NCBI RefSeq assembly: GCF_029211185.1
Contig: NZ_JARGDO010000008.1
Coordinates: 62,001 to 126,000 of the forward strand
From: Tessaracoccus caeni
GTDB lineage: Bacteria; Actinomycetota; Actinomycetes; Propionibacteriales; Propionibacteriaceae
Length of the DNA: 64,000 bases
Reading direction: 5' to 3'
A program made the translations under genes and the position numbers. Under the pieces are notes generated by a model. That model was given only the letters and a program-made list of their open reading frames with translations, searched no databases and had not been told where the DNA came from. Position 1 is the first letter of the stretch, and every line of letters starts with the position of its first letter. This document shows, in pieces, positions 1-10,173 of this stretch.

Positions 1-479
1 GCTCGATGCGCATCGACCTTCCGGACGGTCATCGTCTGGTTTCGATCGCCGCTGCACAGAACGGCGCGCGGGCCGCGGTGATCACCGAGGCAGAGGGCGG
101 CACGCAGCTCGGCATGATGACGGTCTCCGTCGGGGAACGACGGTCGGTGTCGCGGTGGCGGGCCCTGAAACCGGTGAACGCCGCAGGGGTGTCGCTCACC
201 GGCATCCGCGACGTCGACTGGCAGGGCGAGACCACGCTGGCGCTGGTCGCTTCGACGGGCGGCCCGGTGAGCGTCTTCCTCACCCAGTACGACGGCTCCG
301 CCGTGGAAGACCTGGTCCCGCCCATCGAGCGGATCGTAGAACTGACCGCGTTGCCCATGCGAGGGGGAGGAGCGGTCGCGGTGCGCGCCCTGGACGACGG
401 CGCGGTATGGCGCTACGAGACCCGGTCGCGCTGGATGCTGGTGGTGGACTCGGCGGAGGTCATCGCCTACGCCGGATAG
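1..479 (+). CDS. lpqB: LpqB-like lipoprotein, C-terminal part (cut by window edge)
   Basis: The reading frame is open from base 3 to the stop at 477-479 and has no start inside the window, so only about the last 158 residues are present. The segment reads as beta-propeller-like strands (repeated short hydrophobic runs ending in W or Y) and fits the C-terminal propeller of LpqB, the lipoprotein partner of the MtrAB two-component system. The fragment itself is poorly conserved; the name rests mainly on position. In mycobacteria lpqB is followed by comF-like, hpf and secA genes, exactly the order seen here. An unrelated lipoprotein cannot be excluded. Confidence 0.7.
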   Translation, partial: SMRIDLPDGHRLVSIAAAQNGARAAVITEAEGGTQLGMMTVSVGERRSVSRWRALKPVNAAGVSLTGIRDVDWQGETTLALVASTGGPVSVFLTQYDGSAVEDLVPPIERIVELTALPMRGGGAVAVRALDDGAVWRYETRSRWMLVVDSAEVIAYAG

Positions 480-552
480 CGGCTCTGTGCGGGGTTATCC
501 CCAGCGTGAGATTCGATGGAAAAAAGGACGCCGCGTCGCCAATCATGAAGGC

Positions 553-1206
553 ATGGATGCCTCTGCCTTGATCGACGCCGCCGCCGACCTTCTGCTGGGG
601 GCGGTGTGCCCCGGATGTCACCGGCCGGGACTGCGGCTCTGCGCGTCGTGCAGGAAGGTGCTGGAGTGCCCGCCCCTTCTCGTCGAACGAGGAACGACGA
701 TGCCCGTTGTCGCCGCCAATCCCTACCGACCCGTTCTCGAACATGCGATCCCCGCCTACAAGGACGACGGGGCGCTCCATCTCACCCGGTTTCTCGGAGG
801 GCGGCTGGCGCTGGCGGTCCGAGCTCTCGGTCCGCCGCCGGAGACGGTGCTCGTCCCCGTTCCGTCCTTGCCCGCCGCGGTTCGTCGTCGCGGCTTCGAC
901 CACGCGGCGACGCTGGCGCGCTCGGCGGCCGGGGAGACCGGGCTGCGGTGGCGACGATGGCTGGTGCGCCGGCGCACCGGGATGGATCAGTCCGTGCTGG
1001 GCAGGGGAGAGAGGAGAGCCAACGTGACCGGATCGATGGGGGCGCGGGGCGGGGCCGGGCAGGTGGTCGTGCTGGTCGACGACGTGGTCACCACCGGATC
1101 CACCGTGATCGAGGCGTGCCGAGCCCTCGAGGAGGCCGGAGCCCTGGTCTGGGGTGCCGCCGTCATCGGCGATGTTGACCATAGAAACGCATTTCCCCTT
1201 GCCTGA
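553..1206 (+). CDS. ComF family phosphoribosyltransferase-like protein
   Basis: A 217-residue protein with an N-terminal zinc-finger-like pair of CxxC motifs (CPGC and CASC, residues about 18-33) and a C-terminal type I phosphoribosyltransferase signature (VVVLVDDVVTTGSTV), the layout of the ComF family. ComF proteins act in DNA uptake in competent bacteria; in actinobacteria the function is mostly untested. I chose the ATG at 553, just before the zinc finger; an upstream in-frame ATG at 487 would add 22 basic residues with no family counterpart. It sits between lpqB and hpf, the conserved actinobacterial arrangement. The remaining competence genes are not in the window. Confidence 0.85.
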   Translation: MDASALIDAAADLLLGAVCPGCHRPGLRLCASCRKVLECPPLLVERGTTMPVVAANPYRPVLEHAIPAYKDDGALHLTRFLGGRLALAVRALGPPPETVLVPVPSLPAAVRRRGFDHAATLARSAAGETGLRWRRWLVRRRTGMDQSVLGRGERRANVTGSMGARGGAGQVVVLVDDVVTTGSTVIEACRALEEAGALVWGAAVIGDVDHRNAFPLA

Positions 1207-1288
1207 GTGCAGAGGGGGGTAATGTTTCGGTATGAGGGCGCCAACCGCAGCAGGATCACAGCATTCGCGGGAGGCGTTTTCTGCTTTT

Positions 1289-1332
1289 GGCCGGGCACCG
1301 GCCTGACAGGGACGGCTCACGGGGGTGAGCCG
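1289..1332 (+). promoter_or_regulatory. Two-hairpin leader upstream of hpf
   Basis: The 166-base gap before hpf contains two perfect small hairpins in a row: ggccgg/ccggcc (1289-1294 with 1298-1303) and cggctca/tgagccg (1313-1319 with 1326-1332). The hpf ribosome binding site (ggagg, about 1364-1368) follows 30 bases later. Neither hairpin has a T tract, so they do not look like terminators. Structured RNAs have been described upstream of raiA/hpf genes in other bacteria; whether this is one of them is unknown. Confidence 0.4.
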
Positions 1333-1372
1333 GCTGGAACATGGGCCGTAAGGCTCAGGAGACGGAGGAACA

Positions 1373-1996
1373 ATGGACATCGTCGTCACTGGTCGTCATT
1401 GCACCATCAGCCCGGAGCTGAAGGATCTGGTGGCCGAGCGTGTGTCGACCGTGGAGAGGTTACGCGATCGCGTGATCCGTGCCGAGGTCGAGTTCGACGC
1501 GAAAGATGCCCCCAAGCATCCCTCCGACGCCATCAACGTACAGATCACTCTTCGCAGTCGTGGACCGGTGGTGCGCGCGGAAGCTCGCTCGAACGACAAG
1601 ACCGCAGCCTTCGAGATGGCCTTGGACAGGCTGAAGACGCAGCTGCGCAAGGCCGCCGACCGCCGCAAGACCCATCGTGGCCTGCGCACCGCGGACGCCC
1701 CGTTCATCGCTTCCGAGCAGATCCTCGCGGGGTCGGCGTCGAGTGAGGAGCAGGCCGAGGACGTCGTGCCCAGCCGCAATGTGGCCGGCTTGGTGGTCAC
1801 GGGCGACGGTCCGCTGGTGGTGCGGGAGAAGGTCTTCGAGACCACCTCGCTGACGCTGGCGCAGGCTCTGGACGAGATGGAGTTGGTGGGCCATGACTTC
1901 TTCCTGTTCAAGGATGCGGAGTCGGGTCGTCCGTCGGTGGTCTACCGGCGCAAGGCCTACAACTACGGCTTGATCCAGTTGGACGTCACCGAGTAA
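1373..1996 (+). CDS. hpf: Ribosome hibernation promoting factor, long form
   Basis: A 207-residue protein. The N-terminal 100 residues are the S30AE/YfiA fold that binds the decoding region of the 30S subunit (starts MDIVVTGRHC, basic helix around residues 80-105). The C-terminal 60 residues (VVREKVFETTSLTLAQALDEM onward) are the dimerisation domain found only in long HPF, which joins two 70S ribosomes into inactive 100S particles in stationary phase. The ATG has a strong ribosome binding site (ggagg, 5 bases upstream). The gene lies directly upstream of secA, separated from it by a strong terminator, as in mycobacteria. A possible structured leader precedes it. Confidence 0.95.
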   Translation: MDIVVTGRHCTISPELKDLVAERVSTVERLRDRVIRAEVEFDAKDAPKHPSDAINVQITLRSRGPVVRAEARSNDKTAAFEMALDRLKTQLRKAADRRKTHRGLRTADAPFIASEQILAGSASSEEQAEDVVPSRNVAGLVVTGDGPLVVREKVFETTSLTLAQALDEMELVGHDFFLFKDAESGRPSVVYRRKAYNYGLIQLDVTE

Positions 1997-2010
1997 CCAC
2001 TCGATATCAG

Positions 2011-2048
2011 CCGCCCGGCGCTCCCGAGGAGCGCCGGGCGGTCGTTTG
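2011..2048 (+). terminator. Intrinsic terminator after hpf
   Basis: A perfect 14-base-pair GC-rich stem (2011-2024 with 2028-2041) with a three-base loop is followed by tcgtttgtt. It lies 14 bases after the hpf stop and should separate hpf transcription from secA. Confidence 0.85.
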
Positions 2049-2077
2049 TTGGGAGGAGTGAAGCAGGAGGCTAGGAT
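2049..2077 (+). promoter_or_regulatory. Candidate secA promoter
   Basis: TTGGGA at 2049-2054 and TAGGAT at 2072-2077 are separated by 17 bases, a plausible housekeeping sigma promoter placed right after the hpf terminator and about 40 bases upstream of the secA start. The call rests on pattern only. Confidence 0.4.
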
Positions 2078-2117
2078 TGCCGACGGTACGTTTACGTGAG
2101 ATGTGAGGACGATCGAC

Positions 2118-4901
<2,784 letters not shown>

Positions 4902-4907
4902 GTCCGA

Positions 4908-4948
4908 GGGGCCCGCGCGTAGCGGATGTGCTACGGGCGGGCCCCTTT
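4908..4948 (+). terminator. Bipartite terminator between secA and the convergent gene
   Basis: Outer stem ggggcccgc/gcgggcccc (4908-4916 with 4937-4945) encloses an inner stem gtagc/gctac (4919-4923 with 4930-4934), followed by ttt. It lies 7 bases after the secA stop and overlaps the 3' end of the convergent minus-strand gene, so it may serve both. Confidence 0.8.
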
Positions 4949-5341
4949 GGCATCGTCGTAGCCGAGCACCGCGAAGTCGGTGCATCCCCAGGAGTCGCGC
5001 AGGTCGAGCCTGATGACGCAGACCAGCCAGCGCGATGCCGCGGCGAGCCGCACGACGGCCTCGACGGCGGTGGGCGTCGGCATCTGAAAGCGGATGCCGG
5101 CCAGTCGCGCGGTGCGGAAGGCGCCGCTGGCGGCGTGCTGGGCCAGGCGCGCGAACGCGGGGCCGGCCACCAGGCGGCGCAGCTGATGCAGCGGACGGCG
5201 TCCGGTCATCGACTCGAACAGGGCTCGCACCAGCGCTTCGGCGACGCGGGGGACCGGCGTCGGCGGAACGGGAGCTGGAGGCGCGGGGACGGCGGGGAGC
5301 GGTCGGCCGATCTTGACGGTGAGCGAGTGCGACGGGTTCAT
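4931..5341 (-). CDS. Rv3235-family protein (DUF6459-like)
   Basis: A 136-residue protein with a proline-rich N-terminus (residues 14-32) and a conserved-looking C-terminal region containing FESMTGRRPLHQLRRLV and later a WLVCVIRL strand. Size, the arginine-rich RRPLHQLRR segment and position next to secA fit the Rv3235 family of actinobacteria. The function of that family is unknown. The only plausible start is the ATG at 5339-5341, which begins 3 bases from a perfect 17-base palindrome, so translation or transcription may be controlled there. No good ribosome binding site is seen unless it lies inside the palindrome. Confidence 0.65.
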   Translation of the reverse strand: MNPSHSLTVKIGRPLPAVPAPPAPVPPTPVPRVAEALVRALFESMTGRRPLHQLRRLVAGPAFARLAQHAASGAFRTARLAGIRFQMPTPTAVEAVVRLAAASRWLVCVIRLDLRDSWGCTDFAVLGYDDAKGARP

Positions 5342-5344
5342 ACC

Positions 5345-5361
5345 GGGACGCTAAGCGTCCC
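5345..5361. promoter_or_regulatory. Perfect 17-base palindrome at the Rv3235-like start
   Basis: gggacgct-a-agcgtccc is an 8-base inverted repeat around a single base, ending 3 bases before the minus-strand start codon. It could be an operator or an RNA hairpin hiding the ribosome binding site. A second hairpin, aacccc/ggggtt (5368-5382), lies next to it. Confidence 0.5.
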
Positions 5362-5390
5362 CTCGCCAACCCCAGAGGGGTTCAGGAAAA

Positions 5391-5462
5391 CGGGCAACAC
5401 CTGCGCCGAACGGGCAACACCATCAGGGGTTCGGGCAACACTGACGGCCATTCGGGCAACAC
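5391..5462 (-). repeat. Four direct repeats of GTGTTGCCCG at 20-21 bp spacing
   Basis: On the plus strand cgggcaacac starts at 5391, 5411, 5432 and 5453, each copy preceded by aa or tt. The copies are identical over ten bases while the sequence between them differs. The 20-21 base period equals two turns of B-DNA, so a protein could bind all four on one face. They lie upstream of the minus-strand Rv3235-like gene and downstream of the membrane-protein gene. Confidence 0.8.
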
Positions 5463-5489
5463 CTCGACCGCGTGTCCCGAACAGGTTCG

Positions 5490-6749
5490 TCAGGCGCCGA
5501 ACATCAGCAGAAGCCCGCCGACGGTGAAGCCGATCATCACCACTAGGAGCGGAACCTGCGCCCGAACGGCCGCGCCGCGCTGCAGGGAGATGTCGTGGGT
5601 GACGAGCACACCCAGGACGTGGCCGCCGACGATCAGCGCCACCTGCATGATGGCGATGGCGGTGGGGAACGCGAGCAGCGTCACATCGGGTGCGGCCTCG
5701 GCGCCGCCGAACAGATTCCACCCGCGCCCCAAGGGGTCGCTGAACCGGTGCGCCGTGCGCTGGCCCTCCAGGTACAGCATGGTGCCGTAGTGCGACAGCG
5801 CGTACCCCACCATCAGCGGGACGAGTCCCGGCGCGAGCGCGTCCATGGTCCGGGGCAGCCCATCGGCGCGTCGGAGCGGCCGGCATCCGATCAGGTAGAG
5901 CAGTCCGACGAAGAGGATCGAACCCAGCAGACCGACCGCTCCCAGCGGATGTGCCATCCCGTCATCCTGCCTTTGCAGCAGCCTGACCCACCAGGCGGTG
6001 TTGGACAGCGCGTCGAACAAAGTGCCGCCGAGCAACACGACGCTCAGGAGGGCCAGACCCGAGGGGGCTCGCCACGACGCGAGGTTGGACAGGGGGCTCG
6101 TGTACGCCAGCACGCCGCGGTCGGATCGCGTCCAGACCGACATCCGCGCCACGGCCCCGGCGTAGGCGTCGAACGGGTCGGCCGTCGTGATCCACCCCTT
6201 GCCGCGACGCCAGAGGCCGATGAGCAGCCAGAGCATGAGCGTCGCGAACGCGATCCGAAGAGCGGGGAGCGTGGCGCCGTCGGGATGGACCAGCTCCAGG
6301 TAGAGAAATGCCAGCAGTGCGAGCGCGGCGGGAGCAATGGTGCTCGTGGCCTCGCCACGCCCGGTGCCGACGAGGGCTCGGGCGGGGTTGATGCGCGCAT
6401 ACACACGTCCGAAGAGCACCGACGCCACCACGAGGCCCACCCAGAGCCACACGTAGATGAAGCCGACCACGGGATTGTCGATGCGATCGGGCCCGGCCAG
6501 CAGAGCGGCCGCCGCCAGTATCCACACGTGACCGGCCACGGCCCAGAGCGCGATGGTGGTGAGGCGGGAGTCGACCACGCGGCCCAGGCGTGGCAGTTCG
6601 ATGAGACGCGATTCGGCGTAGCGCGGGGTGCGCCAAGCGAAGATCCCCACCCAGAAGGTGAGGACGAGGACGAGGGCGGCGCCCAGCAGCACCGACCAGA
6701 AGGGCAGCGGGAGATCGTGGCGCGACGCGATGCCGTGCAGGGGGATCAT
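5490..6749 (-). CDS. Polytopic membrane protein, partner of a cupredoxin-like lipoprotein
   Basis: A 419-residue protein with roughly ten to twelve hydrophobic segments, starting HGIASRHDLPLPFWSVLLGAA. Proteins of this type in actinobacteria are often labelled fenitrothion hydrolase, but that label is not credible for an integral membrane protein with no visible hydrolase motif; the true function is unknown. Its ATG overlaps the stop of the upstream lipoprotein gene by four bases (ATGA), so the two are translated together and probably act together at the membrane. The lipoprotein partner carries a HLHGY motif, which suggests metal or redox chemistry; this is inference. Confidence 0.6.
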   Translation of the reverse strand: MIPLHGIASRHDLPLPFWSVLLGAALVLVLTFWVGIFAWRTPRYAESRLIELPRLGRVVDSRLTTIALWAVAGHVWILAAAALLAGPDRIDNPVVGFIYVWLWVGLVVASVLFGRVYARINPARALVGTGRGEATSTIAPAALALLAFLYLELVHPDGATLPALRIAFATLMLWLLIGLWRRGKGWITTADPFDAYAGAVARMSVWTRSDRGVLAYTSPLSNLASWRAPSGLALLSVVLLGGTLFDALSNTAWWVRLLQRQDDGMAHPLGAVGLLGSILFVGLLYLIGCRPLRRADGLPRTMDALAPGLVPLMVGYALSHYGTMLYLEGQRTAHRFSDPLGRGWNLFGGAEAAPDVTLLAFPTAIAIMQVALIVGGHVLGVLVTHDISLQRGAAVRAQVPLLVVMIGFTVGGLLLMFGA

Positions 6750-7081
6750 CGGACGACGAGCTGCATATAGACCTCGTCGGTGACGTGCGATTCCACCTCG
6801 TAGCTGCCGGCCATCACGGCGTCGAAGGTCAGCTGGCCGGGCACGCCGGCCGTCGTCTCGAGGCTGAGCTCGTAGCCGTGCAGGTGCACCTCGTCGTCGA
6901 ACGCCGTGGTGACGTTCAGGGTGACCGGAGCGCCGACGGGCACCTTCTGCTGGATCGTCTCGGCGAGCCCACCTTCGGGAACCGTGAGGTCGATCGTCAC
7001 CGGTTCGGCGGTGGTTCCGGAGCAGCCGGTGAACGCGAGGATCGCGACCAGGGGAATCATGAGGGGCCTCAGGAAACGCAT
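6746..7081 (-). CDS. Small lipoprotein with cupredoxin-like fold
   Basis: A 111-residue protein with a type II signal peptide (hydrophobic run to the lipobox FTGC, lipidated Cys at residue 20) and a single beta-rich domain. The segment VTLNVTTAFDDEVHLHGYEL followed by GSYEVESH resembles the cupredoxin-like domains whose first histidine lies in a V-H-L-H motif. A full type 1 copper site (Cys and Met in a C-terminal loop) is not evident, so copper binding is uncertain. It is the first gene of a two-gene unit with the downstream membrane protein (ATGA overlap). The ATG at 7081 gives a normal signal peptide; the ATG at 7060 would make it rather short. Confidence 0.6.
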   Translation of the reverse strand: MRFLRPLMIPLVAILAFTGCSGTTAEPVTIDLTVPEGGLAETIQQKVPVGAPVTLNVTTAFDDEVHLHGYELSLETTAGVPGQLTFDAVMAGSYEVESHVTDEVYMQLVVR

Positions 7082-7141
7082 ACCCGTGAGGCTACCGCCT
7101 TCGCGTCGGCGGCATGGCCTGACCTCCCGTAGGCTTGCCCC

Positions 7142-7615
7142 ATGCAGCGCCAACTCGTCTTCATCCCTGTGCGGTCCTCCGAGCTCAGCGCCTTCGACGG
7201 CGACCTGGCCATCGCTCACCGTCAGGCGTTCACTGTGACGCCCGACCTGCTGGATGAGCTGGGCTACGAGCCCTCGGCCACCGAGGACGCCGAGTATGCG
7301 GCCTTGGTGCTGGCATCCGTCGCGGGACTCGCCCAGTTCGGCGAACGGGCGATCATCGTCGCCGAGGTCGATCCGGGTCTGGTGGCGCCGGGGGAGGACT
7401 CGGCCAACGGGGAGTGCCTGCTGCTGTCGTGCCCGCCCTCGGCCATGACCGCATGGTTCTGCGACGCACCGGGGGTCTCCGTCGACGCAGCGGCGACGGC
7501 TGCCGCCGGGCGCAGCATCGACGACGCGTGGGAGCTGCCGGAGATCCAGGAACTCCTGGAATCCCACGACCTGCTCTGGAACGATGTCGCCGAATACCGC
7601 CGCGGGCTCAGCTGA
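7142..7615 (+). CDS. Conserved actinobacterial protein (DUF6912-like)
   Basis: A 157-residue soluble acidic protein. It starts MQRQLVFIPVRSSELSAF and has a central alanine-rich helical part (AEYAALVLASVAGLA) followed by ELPEIQELLESHDLLWNDV near the end. The opening motif and length fit the DUF6912 family, small actinobacterial proteins of unknown function. No signal peptide, membrane segment or catalytic motif is visible. It converges with the DUF2505 gene, only two bases between stops, and is preceded by a 60-base divergent spacer shared with the lipoprotein gene. Confidence 0.5.
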   Translation: MQRQLVFIPVRSSELSAFDGDLAIAHRQAFTVTPDLLDELGYEPSATEDAEYAALVLASVAGLAQFGERAIIVAEVDPGLVAPGEDSANGECLLLSCPPSAMTAWFCDAPGVSVDAAATAAAGRSIDDAWELPEIQELLESHDLLWNDVAEYRRGLS

Positions 7616-7617
7616 GT

Positions 7618-8085
7618 TCAGCTGAGCCAGTGGTTCGCGCGCTTCTCCACCTGGTTGAAGGCTCGGATGATGAAGGGCTCGATCTGCGCCTCCGCCTTCT
7701 TGCCCACCAGCGGGATCTTCACCTTCAGAGTGCCCGAGTAGACGCCTTCCGAGCCCTTCGCGGTGGGCTTCAGCACGGCCTTGGCCGCCACATCGACGGG
7801 CATGCCGGGAACGTCGACGTCGACGTTGCCCTGGTAGCTGCCATCTCCGCCGGACGGCTTGAACGCGAAGCGCATGACCAGGCGCACCGTCTTGCCGATG
7901 AAGGTGGCGACGTTGGCCGGCGTCGGAAGCTGCATGTCGAGCGAGGTGGCATCGTCGGAGATGCTCACCGAGTGGCTGGTGGCGCCGGCGTGCTTGGCAA
8001 GATCGGCGATGAAGGCCTCGTTGCGGAACAGGTCGACGACCTTTGCCGGCTCGGCCTGGAACTTGTGGGTGAAAGCGAGATCCAT
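7618..8085 (-). CDS. DUF2505 family protein
   Basis: A 155-residue protein starting MDLAFTHKFQAEPAKVVDLF, with alternating short strands and a C-terminal helix (IEPFIIRAFNQVEKRANHWL). This is the pattern of DUF2505, an actinobacterial branch of the START/SRPBCC-like helix-grip fold, thought to bind a hydrophobic ligand; no ligand is known. I use the ATG at 8085; an in-frame TTG nine bases upstream is unlikely. It is divergent from the PHP phosphoesterase gene. Confidence 0.7.
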   Translation of the reverse strand: MDLAFTHKFQAEPAKVVDLFRNEAFIADLAKHAGATSHSVSISDDATSLDMQLPTPANVATFIGKTVRLVMRFAFKPSGGDGSYQGNVDVDVPGMPVDVAAKAVLKPTAKGSEGVYSGTLKVKIPLVGKKAEAQIEPFIIRAFNQVEKRANHWLS

Positions 8086-8162
8086 GAGGCCCAAGAGTAG
8101 CGGTGCGGGGCAACCCGCAGATCCGCCGCGCCAGCCAGGTGCGTCGCCCTAGGATGTGGGGC

Positions 8163-9014
8163 ATGAAGATCGACCTCCATACCCACTCGAAGGTGAGTGA
8201 CGGAACCGACAGCCCCACGTCGGTCGTGATGCAGGCCGTGGCCGCCGGACTCACCGTGATCGCGCTGACCGACCACGACACCTTCGACGGGCTGAAGGAG
8301 GCTCAGGAGGCCGGGCGGCGGATGGGACTCACCGTGCTGGGCGGGATCGAGATGTCCACCGCCAAGGACGGGCATTCGGTGCATCTGCTGGGCTACGGGT
8401 GCGATCCGACGGACAAGGAGTTGGGCGAGGAGCTGGCCAGGATCCGTTCCGGCCGCATGGACCGGCTGCCCGAGATGTGCCGACGGCTCACTGAGGCCGG
8501 GCTGGAGATCACCCCCGACGAGGTACGCGAGACGGCGCAGTGGCCCCCGGCGGTCGGGCGCCCGCACGTCGCCGACACCATGGTCAAGAAAGGCTATGTG
8601 AAGAGCCGCAAGCAGGCCTTCTACGAGTGGCTGGCGGAGGGCAAGCCGGGTTTCGTCACTCGTTACGCGTGCCCCGTCGAGCGGGCCATCGACCTCATCC
8701 ACCGAGCCAGGGGCGTGGCCGTGATCGCTCACCCCTGGGGGAGGCAGGGCCGTGCGGTGATGACCGCCGAGTATCTGGAGTTCCTGGCGCGCGAGCACGA
8801 ACTGGAGGGCATCGAGGTGGACCACGAGGACCACGACGAGGACGAGCGCTCGCTGCTGTTCGAGCTCGGTGGGCGGCTGGGCCTCATCCGCACCGGGTCG
8901 AGCGACTTCCACGGCACCGGCAAGGAGGGCCATCCGCTCGGCGGCAACCTCACGCGCCCCTCGGCCTATCGCGATCTGATCAACCGCATTCGTCGTCGGG
9001 GAGGGCTCGCCTGA
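8163..9014 (+). CDS. PHP domain phosphoesterase
   Basis: A 283-residue metal-dependent phosphoesterase. The PHP motifs are clear: HTHSKVSDG at the N-terminus, TDHDT (residues about 39-43), a conserved H in AVIAHPWG, and SSDFHG near the end. This set matches the YciV/RnaseAM-like family that acts on nucleoside 3',5'-bisphosphates or trims 5' ends of RNA; the substrate here is inferred from family. The ATG at 8163 places the first metal ligands at the very N-terminus as in the family. trpS follows 52 bases downstream on the same strand and may be co-transcribed. Confidence 0.85.
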   Translation: MKIDLHTHSKVSDGTDSPTSVVMQAVAAGLTVIALTDHDTFDGLKEAQEAGRRMGLTVLGGIEMSTAKDGHSVHLLGYGCDPTDKELGEELARIRSGRMDRLPEMCRRLTEAGLEITPDEVRETAQWPPAVGRPHVADTMVKKGYVKSRKQAFYEWLAEGKPGFVTRYACPVERAIDLIHRARGVAVIAHPWGRQGRAVMTAEYLEFLAREHELEGIEVDHEDHDEDERSLLFELGGRLGLIRTGSSDFHGTGKEGHPLGGNLTRPSAYRDLINRIRRRGGLA

Positions 9015-9066
9015 CGGACGAAGGGCCGTTCGGCGCTGTGGTGCGGGGTTCGATAGGGTGTCTCGC

Positions 9067-10155
9067 ATGACCGATGAGATCCACTTCGAGGAGGACGCCT
9101 CCCTCGCCCGTTCCACCGCTCGCAGCCGCGAGATCGAGGCGGAGCTGGGGAGCAATCCGGGCAAGTTCCGCATCCTGACCGGAGACCGTCCGACGGGGAA
9201 CCTGCACATCGGTCATTACTTCGGTTCGTTGGAGAACCGGGTGCGGCTCTCGCAGCTGGGCGTCGACACGATGGTGCTGATCGCCGACTACCAGGTGATC
9301 ACCGATCGCGACGGCGTCGGTCCCATCCGCGAGCGCGTCTACTCGCTGCTGGCCGACTACCTGGCCGCCGGGCTGGATCCGTCGAAGGTCACCTTCTTCG
9401 CGCACTCCCAGGTGCCGGCGCTCAACCAGTTGATGCTGCCGTTCCTGTCGATCGTCACCGACGCCGAGCTGCGCCGGAATCCGACGGTCAAGACCGAGCT
9501 AGACCTCACCGGAGAGCGTCCCATGTCCGGCCTGATGCTGACCTACCCGGTGCACCAGGCGGCCGACATCCTGTTCTGCAAGGCCAACCTGGTGCCTGTC
9601 GGCAAGGATCAGCTGCCGCACCTCGAGCAGGCCCGCGTCGTCGCTCGCCGCTTCGACGAGCGGTACGGTCGTGCCGACGCCGCCCAGCCCGTGTTCCCGG
9701 AGCCCGAGGCGCTGCTCAGCCGCAGCGGAACGATCCTCGGCCTCGACGGTGCCAAGATGTCGAAGTCGCGCGGCAACACCATCGAGCTGGGCTTCGACGC
9801 CGACCAGACGGCCAAGCTGATCAAGAAGGCCAAGACCGATTCCGATCGTCACATCACCTATGACCCGGCCAACCGGCCCGAGGTGTCGAACCTGGTGAAC
9901 ATCGCCGCCATGTGCGCCGACCGCGATCCGCAGGAAGTGGCCGCCGAACTCGGAGACGCCGGCGGCGGCGGCCTGAAGAAGCTGGTGACCGAGGCGGTCA
10001 ACGAGCGCTTCGCCCCGCATCGCGCGCTGCGCGCCGAGCTGGTGGCCGATCGTCAGTACCTGCAGAATGTGCTCGCCGACGGCAACCGTCGCGCCAACCA
10101 GATCGCCGACCAGACCTTGAGCGAGGTCCAGTCGGCGATGCAGATGGTCTACTGA
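9067..10155 (+). CDS. trpS: Tryptophan--tRNA ligase, GDRPTG-type
   Basis: A 362-residue class I synthetase that charges tRNA-Trp. The HIGH signature is at residues 47-50 inside GDRPTGNLHIGHYFG and KMSKS at 230-234. The motif is not the usual bacterial GxQPSGxLxxGNYxGA but the form seen in streptococci, clostridia and in one of the two Streptomyces enzymes. About 33 residues precede the catalytic core, longer than in most TrpRS. The ATG at 9067 is preferred over the GTG at 9058. It converges with deoA, with 18 bases between. Confidence 0.95.
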   Translation: MTDEIHFEEDASLARSTARSREIEAELGSNPGKFRILTGDRPTGNLHIGHYFGSLENRVRLSQLGVDTMVLIADYQVITDRDGVGPIRERVYSLLADYLAAGLDPSKVTFFAHSQVPALNQLMLPFLSIVTDAELRRNPTVKTELDLTGERPMSGLMLTYPVHQAADILFCKANLVPVGKDQLPHLEQARVVARRFDERYGRADAAQPVFPEPEALLSRSGTILGLDGAKMSKSRGNTIELGFDADQTAKLIKKAKTDSDRHITYDPANRPEVSNLVNIAAMCADRDPQEVAAELGDAGGGGLKKLVTEAVNERFAPHRALRAELVADRQYLQNVLADGNRRANQIADQTLSEVQSAMQMVY

Positions 10156-10173
10156 CGCGCAAACACCGCGGCG

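Noticed and set aside
5391-5462. The four short direct repeats as a CRISPR array
   Set aside because: Repeats are only ten bases with ten- to eleven-base gaps, and no cas genes are nearby.
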